Part shown: one piece after another, positions 30,153 to 38,169 of the stretch
Position numbering within the stretch: position 1 is the stretch's first letter
Layout: each line of letters starts with the position of its first letter
From: Oscillospiraceae bacterium
Lineage (GTDB): Bacteria > Bacillota > Clostridia > Oscillospirales > Acutalibacteraceae
Reading direction: 5' to 3'
Length of the DNA stretch: 38,741 bases
Assembly: GCA_029227055.1 (NCBI GenBank)
Contig: JAQXZE010000056.1
Location: 1 to 38,741 of the forward strand
Position numbers and translations under genes: made by a program
The notes under the pieces: generated by a model
Told to the model about the DNA's origin: nothing
Seen by the model: only the letters and a program-made list of their open reading frames with translations
Databases searched by the model: none

Positions 30153-33008
30153 TTAATACCCGACAGGGATAACTGTTTTTCCGTCTCTGCGGTTCTTTCT
30201 CTCCAAACCATCAATAATGTTATTTGCACTGACAACAGCATTAACAACGGTATCCTTTTCGAGTATCTTTTTACCGATGTAAACCAACTCTCTAAGGATG
30301 GCGTTTTGCTCATAGTTTGCGGCAGCAACACCATTGGAAACGCTTTCAACAATTTGGTCGTTATTCATAACGGCGGTTTGTCTTCCCAAATTTGCGACCA
30401 ATTCGGGACCGGCTTCTCGTGCAATAAACATCTGCCCGGAGTTCAGAACGCCGCCATCAGCAAGGCGAGGAATCTTGACTTCGCTAACATTCTTGATATT
30501 AAAACCGAACTTCTCGCCACCGATAATTGGAACCCAATCGGGAACATCAAAACTGAGCTTGTTTAAGGCATTTATCATAAAGTTTAAGCCCTTGATAACG
30601 CCATTAACCATTCCTTCAATACCGCCGAGGATTCCGTTAATCACGCCCTTAATACATCCCCAAATGCCGTTCCACACGCTTGTAGCGACATTTTTAATAG
30701 CATTGAAGCAAGAGGTTAAGAAGGTCTTAACGGCGTTGAAAGCGGTTGTAATGCCGTTTTTAAGCCCATTTACAACGCCCATAACAACATTTTTGATTCC
30801 ATTCCATATGCTTGAAGCAGCATCCTTTATTCCTCCCCAAATAGTTGAGAAGAACGATTTTATACCATTCCAAATGGACTCTACATTCTCCTTGATAGCG
30901 TTCCAAATTCCTTTGAGGTATTCCCATATACTGAGGGCAATGCCCTTAATATAATCCCATATACCGACAAAAATTTCCTTAATGCCGCCCCAAGCTCTTT
31001 CCCAATCGCCTGTGAATATTCCGGCAACAAAGTTAATCAGACCGCTAAACAAATCGATAATATAACCAACTGTTGTGCTTATGATGTTTCCAACATATTC
31101 AAAAACATTTCCGACTAAATCTCTAAGCGTATTGAAAATAGGTTCTATTACCACCCAAACGGCAGAAATAATATCACCTATACCCGATACAATGCCTTGA
31201 ATCTTTGAACCCTTTTCAGTAAATACCGCCGCAAGTTTCTCAAACACAGAGCGTACACTATCGATAATTACGATAACAACGCTTTCAACCCATTGCACAA
31301 TAGGTTGAAGGGATGCCCATAACTGTTGGAATCCTGCGAAGAAAGGTTCAAGGAATGCACTCAGCATTTGTAACGCCGCCGTTACTGCTGCGATTGATGC
31401 CGGTGCCGCCTGTTCTATTGTCCAAGTAGCAATGGGAAGTAATACAGTTTGATACAACCAAGCGAGGGTATTACTGAGAACCGAAACAAGCGGTTGAAGT
31501 GCTGATACTGCTCCTGCGACAGAACTCATAAAAGGAGACCAATCTAAGCCGCCGAGCCAATCGGCAGTAGAACCCCAAATTCGTTCTACAAGCAACAATA
31601 ACTCGTTAAAAACATCCCATACACCTTGTATAATAGATGTGCCGTTCCCGGCTTCGTTCCAAGCGTTTTTGAGACCTGTCCACAGATTTGCAACACTTTG
31701 CCCGATATTATTAAAGATGTTGAGAATAATTCCGAGCGTTTTTTGGCACTCTCCACCCCAAGCCGCTTTGAACTCAGCGAAAGAAACCCTCCACGATTCC
31801 AAAATATCCGTAGATTTTGAGCCGACACTATCGGTAATACCTGCAACCATATCCTTGTATGCGGCGTTCATTTCGGCAATTTGAGCCGATAAATCAATCC
31901 TTGAACCTCCTGCGGTAGCCCCGGCAGAAGCAGAGGAATTATCGCTCATAATATTCAGTTCATCAATGCCGAGAGTCGCTTTTTTTAGATTCTTGACCGA
32001 TTCTGTAACATCGTCAACCTCGCCGGTCGCATCCTCTGTATCGAATATTTGAACAGGGGTCGCTTTAAAATCGGGAATTTCATAACCAACCAATTTTGCG
32101 AGGGATGTTATCAGATTCTTAACACCCATCACAACGGCGTTTATATAGGGTAATACCGCCGTAACCATAGGTATGAAAACATTACCGATTGCACGGGTCA
32201 ACTGTACGAACTGAGCCGACAAAATACGCAACTGATTAGCAGGGCTTTCAAGTGTTCTCGCCATATCTCCTTGTGCAACGGTGAGACCCTCCATAATCAT
32301 TATGTATCTTAACTGAGCCTTTTCGGCTTGGGTCATAGCAGTAACGCTTTTGTTAATACCGAGTGCATATGCCTTCTCTTGCATTGTAGCAACAGAAATA
32401 TCAACACCGAACTCTCTCATAGCACGAGCTTGACCCGACAGAGCGGATTGTAATTTCTGATAGGCAGATTCAACATCAATATTGAACAACGAAGCAATGT
32501 CTGCTCCGAGCATTGTAAAGGATTCCGAGAGGTCATAAGCAGCCGATTCTGTAACACCCATTGAACTTGACATTTGAGCAAAAATTGCTTGATAGTTCAT
32601 CATCAAATCGGGGTCAAGGCTCAAACTCTCAGATAGCGAACTCGTGAACGATTCAGCCTTTCCAAGAAAAGCAAACTCATCCCCGGCTTTTTTACCGAGT
32701 GCTCTCATAGAGGTTTGGAAAAGGTTTATCGTTTCCCCATAATCCATAGACTCTTGAATTGATTTACCGAGATAATCAAAAGCCCTTCTGAGCGTTTGTA
32801 TTACAATGGTTAATTTACTTAACCCGGCGAGCATCGAACTTGTTCCACTCTTAGCCGTTTTTGTAACGGTGTTAATGGATTTTGTTGCCTTTGCACCTGT
32901 TGTTGTGCTGAGCTTTGAAAGTTGGGTATTTATCGAACTCAGCCCCGATAACGCCTTTTTTACATCTGCGGTTATGACAATATTAAGATTTTCCATTGTG
33001 CTTTCCAA
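30153..33008 (-). CDS. Phage tail tape measure protein
   Basis: 951 residues. N-terminal helical/TP901-like domain (VKKALSGLSSINTQLSKLS), long hydrophobic segments in the middle, then many Trp-centred repeats of about 11-20 residues (SIWNGIKSFF, TIWGGIKDAA, SIWNGIKNVV, SVWNGIWGCI) and a C-terminal domain with LADGGVLNSGQMFIAREAGP, as in siphophages of Gram-positive hosts. It sets tail length; using the usual ~1.5 angstrom per residue this would be about 140 nm. TTG start directly after the preceding TAA with GGAGGTGG; ATG 12 bases further is an alternative. Confidence 0.93.
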   Translation of the reverse strand: MESTMENLNIVITADVKKALSGLSSINTQLSKLSTTTGAKATKSINTVTKTAKSGTSSMLAGLSKLTIVIQTLRRAFDYLGKSIQESMDYGETINLFQTSMRALGKKAGDEFAFLGKAESFTSSLSESLSLDPDLMMNYQAIFAQMSSSMGVTESAAYDLSESFTMLGADIASLFNIDVESAYQKLQSALSGQARAMREFGVDISVATMQEKAYALGINKSVTAMTQAEKAQLRYIMIMEGLTVAQGDMARTLESPANQLRILSAQFVQLTRAIGNVFIPMVTAVLPYINAVVMGVKNLITSLAKLVGYEIPDFKATPVQIFDTEDATGEVDDVTESVKNLKKATLGIDELNIMSDNSSASAGATAGGSRIDLSAQIAEMNAAYKDMVAGITDSVGSKSTDILESWRVSFAEFKAAWGGECQKTLGIILNIFNNIGQSVANLWTGLKNAWNEAGNGTSIIQGVWDVFNELLLLVERIWGSTADWLGGLDWSPFMSSVAGAVSALQPLVSVLSNTLAWLYQTVLLPIATWTIEQAAPASIAAVTAALQMLSAFLEPFFAGFQQLWASLQPIVQWVESVVIVIIDSVRSVFEKLAAVFTEKGSKIQGIVSGIGDIISAVWVVIEPIFNTLRDLVGNVFEYVGNIISTTVGYIIDLFSGLINFVAGIFTGDWERAWGGIKEIFVGIWDYIKGIALSIWEYLKGIWNAIKENVESIWNGIKSFFSTIWGGIKDAASSIWNGIKNVVMGVVNGLKNGITTAFNAVKTFLTSCFNAIKNVATSVWNGIWGCIKGVINGILGGIEGMVNGVIKGLNFMINALNKLSFDVPDWVPIIGGEKFGFNIKNVSEVKIPRLADGGVLNSGQMFIAREAGPELVANLGRQTAVMNNDQIVESVSNGVAAANYEQNAILRELVYIGKKILEKDTVVNAVVSANNIIDGLERKNRRDGKTVIPVGY

Positions 33009-33452
33009 TTATTCCACCTCCTTCTTTGCGAATTTTTGATTAAAGTTCACCATAAATGTTTCCATTCTTGCCTTTGCTGCGATATACTTCTCGTTCTTGA
33101 CCGCATCTGCCGTTATGGCGATAGGCTTCTGCGGATATTTACACGATTTAGAGAGCGATGCACAGATAGCCTGTTGAACATATACACCTATGAGCCACGC
33201 TTCTGTGTTCATACGCTCTCTTTCGATTTCCATATCCTGTTTTGTTCTTTGCTCATACGCTATAACGAAAGGTTTCAGCCTACGGGGATTTAGTTCCCAA
33301 AAGGTATGATAATCAATGCCGAGATTTAACGCCTGTGGCAAGAAGATATTATAAATCGTGTCCGAGTAACTCTTTAATCCTCCGTTTTCTGAGCGGTTGA
33401 CTTCTTCGCCGTAGTCTTCGGTTTGGTGTTGTCTGCTCGGACTGCTTTCATA
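33009..33452 (-). CDS. Tail chaperone T part, made as G-T by -1 frameshift
   Basis: This frame has no good start of its own (TTG at 33341 lacks a ribosome binding site), but it is open upstream through the end of the G gene to a TGA just before the slippery site. A -1 shift at GGGTTTT (33452-33458) would join the first 83 residues of G to 147 residues of this frame (about 230 in all). The T part contains LGIDYHTFWELNPRRLKPFV and WLIGVYVQQAICASL, typical of second tail-chaperone frames. Lies directly before the tape measure gene, the classical position. Confidence 0.75.
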   Translation of the reverse strand, partial: YESSPSRQHQTEDYGEEVNRSENGGLKSYSDTIYNIFLPQALNLGIDYHTFWELNPRRLKPFVIAYEQRTKQDMEIERERMNTEAWLIGVYVQQAICASLSKSCKYPQKPIAITADAVKNEKYIAAKARMETFMVNFNQKFAKKEVE

Positions 33453-33700
33453 AAACCCGATTCAGCCATCGCCTCCTGAATGCTCTGCACGATACTGTTA
33501 AAATCACCGCCGTTGATGAGATGTTCGTTCATCTCTCTTTCTGCGACCTGCTTATCACCTATGGCGATTGTTGCAAAAGCGAGAATTGTGTTCATAGGCT
33601 TATCCATCATATTTGAAACATTGATTCCCATACTTTCAAGGTCGCACATTGTCTTAAAAGTGATTTCTCCGAGATTGTAGTCTTTTCCGTTAATTTTCAT
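33374..33700 (-). CDS. Tail assembly chaperone G
   Basis: 108 residues (MKINGKDYNLGEITFKTMCD ... KKSTAQKTED), with the size, acidic helical character and Lys/Thr-rich end of gpG-type tail assembly chaperones that coat the tape measure protein during tail assembly. AGGTAATAAC before ATG. The region 33376-33461 is open in both frames, as required for a programmed frameshift. Confidence 0.78.
   Translation of the reverse strand: MKINGKDYNLGEITFKTMCDLESMGINVSNMMDKPMNTILAFATIAIGDKQVAEREMNEHLINGGDFNSIVQSIQEAMAESGFMKAVRADNTKPKTTAKKSTAQKTED
33452..33458 (-). promoter_or_regulatory. Slippery heptamer for -1 frameshift
   Basis: Minus strand G GGT TTT in the zero frame (codons TCG GGT TTT ATG): exactly the X-XXY-YYZ form. 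After slipping, reading continues TAT GAA AGC and stays open to the T stop at 33009. Confidence 0.75.
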
Positions 33701-33715
33701 TGTTATTACCTCCGA

Positions 33716-33952
33716 TTATTGTAGTTTAAGGTTATTAAAATCGCATTGCACCTTTTCGAGTGCATCCCAAGTGGTGTTATTGATACACCATTGTTTAAGC
33801 GGCTCTATTGGGATTAAAAGCCGTCTCCCCACGGCGGTTAGTTTGGGGAATCCTTCGGAATGAACCAATCGTATTGCCGTAGGTTTTGATATACGAAACA
33901 GTTCTTGTATTTCCGAAAGGGTGTAAAATTCCTTCTTTACAATAGCGTTCAC
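33716..33952 (-). CDS. Excisionase/AlpA-like HTH protein
   Basis: 78 residues with a MerR-like winged helix (YTLSEIQELFRISKPTAIRL ... GRRLLIPIEPLKQW), the HTH_17 type used by excisionases and AlpA-like activators. The frame opens with GTG at 33952, but the good GAGGTG site overlaps that codon; an ATT at 33943 is six bases after it, so the exact start is uncertain. Placed between a strong terminator and the tail chaperone gene; may control the tail unit or excision. Confidence 0.75.
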   Translation of the reverse strand: MNAIVKKEFYTLSEIQELFRISKPTAIRLVHSEGFPKLTAVGRRLLIPIEPLKQWCINNTTWDALEKVQCDFNNLKLQ

Positions 33953-33980
33953 CTCATTTCAAACGATAATAAAAGAAAAC

Positions 33981-34018
33981 AAAAAAAAAAGGACTACGAG
34001 CCGTTAAGCTCATAGTCC
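33981..34018 (-). terminator. Strong terminator before the tail unit
   Basis: GGACTATGAGC (34018-34008) pairs with GCTCGTAGTCC (34001-33991; one G-U) around a 6-nt loop, followed by ten T on the minus strand. Confidence 0.9.
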
Positions 34019-34073
34019 CTGTTGACTGTTTCCCCACAACTGTTTTTATGGGTCAAATAATATTATTTTCTTT
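33981..34073 (-). ncRNA. Possible ~90-nt small RNA or attenuated leader
   Basis: A good promoter (34079-34107) and a strong terminator (33981-34018) enclose only about 92 nt with no coding frame. Either a small RNA is made, or the terminator is an attenuator that decides whether the HTH-tail genes downstream are transcribed. No known RNA family recognised. Confidence 0.45.
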
Positions 34074-34107
34074 TTTATATTTTACCATATTTGACCGATA
34101 AAGTCAA
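34051..34107 (-). promoter_or_regulatory. Promoter with flanking inverted repeat
   Basis: Minus strand TTGACT (34102-34107), 17-bp spacer ending in TGG, TAAAAT (34079-34084). GGTCAAATA (34051-34059) and TATTTGACC (34088-34096) are a perfect 9-bp inverted repeat around the -10 box and start site: a probable operator. Confidence 0.65.
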
Positions 34108-34307
34108 TGATTTGAGGATATATTATCGATGGAGGGAGTTGTATTATTTCTGTATTTTTCTCTGTCCTCCCATCTATGCCCGTATGTCCGAAAATACCAT
34201 TCTTCAAACTCTTTTCGGTGAGCAGGGTCTTTCAGATATTTGCGGCATTGAGTCAACGCATATCTTGCCAATCGGTTGAAAGCATACTCATTTATTGTTC
34301 CTGCCAT
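34104..34307 (-). CDS. Small unknown protein, 67 residues
   Basis: Helical, charged protein (NEYAFNRLARYALTQCRKYL, then EEWYFRTYGHRWEDREKYR). GGAGGT before ATG, so it is a real gene. No family recognised. Third unknown gene after the integrase; its end overlaps the -35 box of the promoter described at 34051-34107. Confidence 0.65.
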   Translation of the reverse strand: MAGTINEYAFNRLARYALTQCRKYLKDPAHRKEFEEWYFRTYGHRWEDREKYRNNTTPSIDNISSNH

Positions 34308-34328
34308 AAGAACCTCCGATATATTGTG

Positions 34329-34874
34329 TTATTCTCCTGCATTTTCCGAAGTATAGTTTTGAATTATTTCGTTAAGGGTGTCGATTAGTCTATCACAGGC
34401 ACTCTTCTTAATAACGGTGAAGCCTTCGGTTTTGAGAGCAATCTGTTGAATGAACTCTTCCTTAGACGGGTCGATTTCTCTCAATCTGCGGATTGTGTCT
34501 TTTAATTCTGCGAGTTGGTTTTCATCGGCATTGGGTTGAATTTCGCAATCGTTCGGTTCAGCCTTAGAAAACGGATTTCTTACAATATTTGAAACAGGCA
34601 GCAACGCCGGAAGAGACTCTAAGCCCTGCCTTAAACCTATCGTATAATATGTTTCAGCATAACACTTGATAACCTCATCTAAATCACGATAGAAGTCTAT
34701 ATTTGTTTGTATGCCCTTGCAAACACGAGCAAATGCCGCTTTGACACTTTCCCAATCTGGGTGGGTCTCTTCGGGACCGTAGTCGGCGTTCTCTCTATCA
34801 GCCCATACAAGAGAGAACATTGTTCGTAAGGTTGAAGTGTTTTCTAAAAGACCGTTAATGTATTTTTCTTTCAT
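34329..34874 (-). CDS. Unknown phage-element protein, 181 residues
   Basis: Soluble, mostly helical and acidic protein; no signal peptide or known motif. Landmarks: SLVWADRENADYGPEETHPD near the N-terminus, a coiled-coil-like LAELKDTIRRLREID and a C-terminal DRLIDTLNEII helix. GGAGGT before ATG. Between two other unknown genes downstream of the integrase, probably one transcript. Confidence 0.65.
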   Translation of the reverse strand: MKEKYINGLLENTSTLRTMFSLVWADRENADYGPEETHPDWESVKAAFARVCKGIQTNIDFYRDLDEVIKCYAETYYTIGLRQGLESLPALLPVSNIVRNPFSKAEPNDCEIQPNADENQLAELKDTIRRLREIDPSKEEFIQQIALKTEGFTVIKKSACDRLIDTLNEIIQNYTSENAGE

Positions 34875-34889
34875 CGGTTTTACCTCCGT

Positions 34890-35564
34890 TTATTTATTCT
34901 CTGTGGCGGCTACAACGGCGTTCAGAGCCGCTTTGCGACCTTGTTCGATTATTTGTTCTTCCTCATTTATGCGGTCTAATTCATTCATAAAAGCCGCTAC
35001 AAGCCGCATAAAGTTCTCCGTTGTTGAAGCATTTCTCATTTTATCAGCAATCATCGCTATTATCTCTTCATCGTGTGTTGGATGACTCCAAAACGAATTG
35101 AAGGTGGTTCGGGTTGTGTCGTTACATCCTGTGAAATAAAGACGATTTTTATCGATTTTTTCGTCTTCGGACAAAACATAACTGTTGTTATAAAGTTCCA
35201 TAATTGCTTCCGCAACTCCCAAAAATCCTGCTCTCTTTTCCTTACCCAAGCGGATGAGATTGTTTGCAGAAACTTTACCAACTTCTTTTATAAAAATAAC
35301 TTCATTCAAATATGCGTGTGCCGTGAGCAATGTAGAAACGGCTTTCATAATATTATGATGAAAAGAGTCTTTATCGCCGCCCCAAGTGTTCTTAATCAAA
35401 GATAAGGTTTGTTTTAGATTTACATACCCATAATTTTCGTAAATTTCATCAATCGTTGATGAACTGATTATGGTGTTTTCTGCTTTTTTCGTTCCGATGG
35501 AAAGACCGCATAATTGCAATAAATCACCAACGATAAAAGGTCTTTCAAATTCAATAATTGCCAT
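34890..35564 (-). CDS. Unknown protein, possibly ParB-like C-terminal domain
   Basis: 224 residues, mainly helical. The segment TIDEIYENYGYVNLKQTLSL followed by IKNTWGGDKDSF recalls the C-terminal domain of phage/mobile-element ParB-like (DUF6551-type) proteins, but the N-terminal ParB nuclease domain is absent; this assignment is weak. Its ribosome binding site AGGAGG overlaps the integrase stop codon, so translation is probably coupled to int. Confidence 0.5.
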   Translation of the reverse strand: MAIIEFERPFIVGDLLQLCGLSIGTKKAENTIISSSTIDEIYENYGYVNLKQTLSLIKNTWGGDKDSFHHNIMKAVSTLLTAHAYLNEVIFIKEVGKVSANNLIRLGKEKRAGFLGVAEAIMELYNNSYVLSEDEKIDKNRLYFTGCNDTTRTTFNSFWSHPTHDEEIIAMIADKMRNASTTENFMRLVAAFMNELDRINEEEQIIEQGRKAALNAVVAATENK

Positions 35565-35576
35565 TGTTATTTCCTC

Positions 35577-36839
35577 CTAAGCTCGTTTCATATAGATAGT
35601 ATCAGCAAGAACTTGACTTGCTTTTTCTTTTGCTTCTTCGTTTTCGTGGGCATAAATATTGAGCGTGGTTGCTACCTCAGAATGTCCGAGTTTTTGCGAT
35701 ACGCTTACAATATCAGCCCCGTTTGCTATGGATAAAGATGCCATCGTATGGCGTAAAGCGTGAGGATGCAGGGATTCGATGCCGCACCTTTTACCAAGCC
35801 TTTTCATATAAGCGGTTGGTGCTTGTGGGTTCATCGAAGTACCATCCTCGTGAGTAAATACAAACTCGCTTCGTGGTATTCGTTGCTGAAAGAAAAGCAA
35901 GGATTGCTCTCTACGCCATTTTAACAACGCTTTTAATACGGGTGGGTTTATAGTGATTGTTCTTCCTTTGCCGCTTTTCGGGGTTGTGATGTATGTTCCT
36001 TTCCCCTCGGTGTACTGAGCGTTATTGATGATTTCAACCTTGCCGCTTTCAAAATCGATGTTTTCCCATTTCAAACCGATGGCTTCACCCCGTCTGCACC
36101 CGGAGTCAATCATAAATAACATTAACGCCTGCCACTTTGTCGGTTCGGAATCAAGAGAAGCGATAATTCGCTGAACTTCCTCAGCCGTGTATGATTTCGG
36201 CTTTGTGTTTTTTGCTTCGTCTTTTCTCGGTTTGGGTCGTTTCATTCTCTGCATCGGGGAATAGGGGATAACTTCATCCTCGACCGCCGATTCAAAGAGG
36301 GCGTGAAGGTTTATATAACGCTTCAAAACAGTTTTATGGGCGAGAGGTTTATCCGAATATTGACTTCGCCGCTTTGTCTGCAAATCGGTGATATAATTCT
36401 TAATATCAACGGGGCGAATATCAATCATTTTCTTTTTACCGAACGCTACACAGGCTTCGCCAAGCGTTTGACGGTAGCCCACGATTGTGTTATCAGCGAA
36501 AACGCTCTCACGATGTTTTATGAAGACTTCCACATATTTCTCAAAAGTGAGTTGTCGTTCCTCCTCTTCACGCCGCAGCAGTTCGGCTTCTTTTTCCCGT
36601 TTTTCTTTTTCGATACGCTCTTCACGGGTTAAGATTTTACCCTCTCGGCAATCACGCTCAAAATCATTTTTTACTGTTTCGAGAGCCTTATCGATGCTTC
36701 TTTGACTCCACCCCGAAGGAGCTTTCCAAGTCATCTGATAAGGCTTTCTTTGTTTCCCGTTTTCATCATATCCACGGGAGACCCTTATCTCGTAAACAAC
36801 AGAGCCATCTTTGTTTACTCGTTTTCGAGTGTTAGCCAT
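35577..36839 (-). CDS. int: Tyrosine site-specific integrase
   Basis: 420 residues: N-terminal AP2-like arm-binding domain (GSVVYEIRVSRGYDENGKQR), a long Glu/Arg-rich helix (about 72-98), a SAM-like core-binding domain, then the catalytic domain. All catalytic residues are seen: Arg249 (GCRRGE), Lys about 288, His360 and Arg363 (HPHALRHT), His386 (LGHSE) and Tyr396 (NIYAH). Should integrate and, with an excisionase, excise the element. AAAGGAG before ATG. Divergent from the repressor gene, as in lysogeny modules. It lies in the middle of the visible region, not next to the rpsI junction. Confidence 0.95.
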   Translation of the reverse strand: MANTRKRVNKDGSVVYEIRVSRGYDENGKQRKPYQMTWKAPSGWSQRSIDKALETVKNDFERDCREGKILTREERIEKEKREKEAELLRREEEERQLTFEKYVEVFIKHRESVFADNTIVGYRQTLGEACVAFGKKKMIDIRPVDIKNYITDLQTKRRSQYSDKPLAHKTVLKRYINLHALFESAVEDEVIPYSPMQRMKRPKPRKDEAKNTKPKSYTAEEVQRIIASLDSEPTKWQALMLFMIDSGCRRGEAIGLKWENIDFESGKVEIINNAQYTEGKGTYITTPKSGKGRTITINPPVLKALLKWRREQSLLFFQQRIPRSEFVFTHEDGTSMNPQAPTAYMKRLGKRCGIESLHPHALRHTMASLSIANGADIVSVSQKLGHSEVATTLNIYAHENEEAKEKASQVLADTIYMKRA

Positions 36840-36881
36840 TTATAGCACTCCTTTCCAAAGCAATTCCTTTGCTTTGATTAC

Positions 36882-36910
36882 ATTGTACACTATTCGGTGT
36901 CGTTTGTCAA
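36882..36910 (-). promoter_or_regulatory. Promoter of the integrase operon
   Basis: Minus strand TTGACA (36905-36910), 17-bp spacer, TACAAT (36882-36887). The last bases and -10 box read TAGTGTACAAT, the same 11-mer as in the divergent promoter. Confidence 0.82.
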
Positions 36911-36950
36911 TAGTGAATTTTAATTTTTCGGTTTCTTTTTTTAATATCTC

Positions 36951-36979
36951 TTGACTTTTGCAACTTTTTAGTGTACAAT
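36951..36979 (+). promoter_or_regulatory. Promoter of the repressor gene
   Basis: TTGACT (36951-36956), 17-bp spacer, TACAAT (36974-36979); again TAGTGTACAAT (36969-36979). The shared 11-mer with palindromic core TGTACA is a candidate operator. Confidence 0.8.
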
Positions 36980-37000
36980 TATCAAGAAAGAGGTGATATG

Positions 37001-37219
37001 ATGCAACTCACAACAAGCGAGAAAATTAAAGTAATTCTCGGTAGGCGAGGATTAACTATTTCGGATTTAGCGGAAAAGCTCGGAACATCCCGGCAAAACT
37101 TAACAAACAAATTTGCAAGAAACAATTTGAGCGATAAAGAGATGCGAGATATTGCAAATGCTTTGAATTGTTCATTTGATGCATTGTTCACCCTCAACGA
37201 TACGGGGGAAACAATATAA
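37001..37219 (+). CDS. Cro/CI-type repressor
   Basis: About 72 residues, one XRE helix-turn-helix (EKIKVILGRRGLTISDLAEK, GTSRQNLTNKFARNNLS). The frame opens at GTG 36971, which lies in the -10 box, so the real start must be later: ATG 37001 has GAGGTG five bases before. Divergently transcribed from the integrase; probably controls both promoters by binding the repeated TAGTGTACAAT. Confidence 0.85.
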   Translation: MQLTTSEKIKVILGRRGLTISDLAEKLGTSRQNLTNKFARNNLSDKEMRDIANALNCSFDALFTLNDTGETI

Positions 37220-37223
37220 AACG

Positions 37224-37266
37224 AGAGCGGTTAGGATTTTGAAGAGGTCGTAGCCGCTCTTTTTTA
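37224..37266 (+). terminator. Terminator after the repressor gene
   Basis: AGAGCGGTTA (37224-37233) pairs with TAGCCGCTCT (37251-37260; one G-U), then six T. Confidence 0.82.
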
Positions 37267-37270
37267 TTTT

Positions 37271-37861
37271 TTATACATTCTCATCTGCGACACTTTCGAG
37301 ATAGTATTCTTCGAGTTCTGAGGTCGGTTTTAATTCACCGAGGGGGTTGTTCGGTGTTACAACAATATCCTGCTTATCGGTATAACCAAAATGATTTTTA
37401 CCGATAAAGATACCCACAATGGGGTTGATTTTTCCTTCGAGCATTTCCATTTCCCACAGTTCTTCAAGCAAATTTTTATATCTTACTATCATTTTCTGAT
37501 GGGTCGATGCTCTATCGATACCTGCACCCCAACGATATAAGGTTTTTCGGTCAATTCCGATTACATTACAAAGCCCCACGATAGTTGGTTTAGTGCCATT
37601 CATCTCGCAACGGTCAAGATACCAATTTATTCGATTTTGTACTTGTTCGGGATTGGAAATATCAATCTCCGGCAACTCTACCGATTCACGAGCTTGGCGA
37701 ATGAACCTTGACATATCACTCGGTGCGAGACTTTCGTTTCTCCCCTCAAATGGATATACTCTTTCCGATAAATCGCCGTTTTTAAGTTTCTTTTGTGTAA
37801 CAAGTTCTTCGCCAACCTTCAAAAGTTCTTGAAGTTCCTGCTTTTTTGCATCATTACTCAT
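37271..37861 (-). CDS. Terminase small subunit-like protein
   Basis: 196 residues. A central DNA-binding HTH (PTIVGLCNVIGIDRKTLYRW), a helical segment (YKNLLEELWEMEMLEGKIN) and the NPIVGIFIGKNHFGYTDKQD motif near the C-terminus match small terminase/DNA-packaging proteins of clostridial phages. It would recognise the packaging site. No large terminase gene follows; transcription runs into the repressor-integrase cassette instead. GAGGTGA before ATG. Confidence 0.6.
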   Translation of the reverse strand: MSNDAKKQELQELLKVGEELVTQKKLKNGDLSERVYPFEGRNESLAPSDMSRFIRQARESVELPEIDISNPEQVQNRINWYLDRCEMNGTKPTIVGLCNVIGIDRKTLYRWGAGIDRASTHQKMIVRYKNLLEELWEMEMLEGKINPIVGIFIGKNHFGYTDKQDIVVTPNNPLGELKPTSELEEYYLESVADENV

Positions 37862-37878
37862 AATAAATCACCTCAATA

Positions 37879-38109
37879 TCAAATGTGTTTTCGTATTCTG
37901 TCCGATTTCCCTCTGTTGCTACCATTCAAAGCACTTGATTGATAACGGATTTCAAACTGTTCATTTAATATTTTTGCTTCTTCCTTGGTTGCTACCATAA
38001 AATCCGATAAAATCGTTATGGCGTTTTCATCATCCTTGAAATTAAGCCATAATTTATATAAATCATCGTTAGAAAACATCACAGAGGGTTTTACTCGCCT
38101 TTTGGGCAT
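37879..38109 (-). CDS. Small unknown protein, 76 residues
   Basis: Basic ends (MPKRRVKPSV, KSDRIRKHI) around an acidic helical middle (DDLYKLWLNFKDDENAITIL). GAGGAGGTGA before ATG, 17 bases before the terminase-like gene, so it is probably a real, co-transcribed phage gene. No family recognised. Confidence 0.6.
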   Translation of the reverse strand: MPKRRVKPSVMFSNDDLYKLWLNFKDDENAITILSDFMVATKEEAKILNEQFEIRYQSSALNGSNRGKSDRIRKHI

Positions 38110-38129
38110 TTATTTCACCTCCTCAGTAC

Positions 38130-38159
38130 AAACGCCCTACCGGGTACGGCAGGGCGTTT
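38130..38159. other. Stem-loop between unknown phage genes
   Basis: AAACGCCCT (38130-38138) and AGGGCGTTT (38151-38159) are exact complements with a GC-rich inner extension. Only three T follow on either strand, so it may be a weak terminator or an RNA stability hairpin. Confidence 0.5.
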
Positions 38160-38169
38160 AACGAACCGC

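Noticed and set aside
30334-30954. 206-codon plus-strand frame within the tape measure gene
   Set aside because: Antisense shadow of the repetitive minus-strand gene; no ribosome binding site.
33009-33341. Independent 110-residue gene starting at TTG 33341
   Set aside because: No ribosome binding site, and the frame is open upstream to a slippery site; it is better explained as the T part of a G-T frameshift product.
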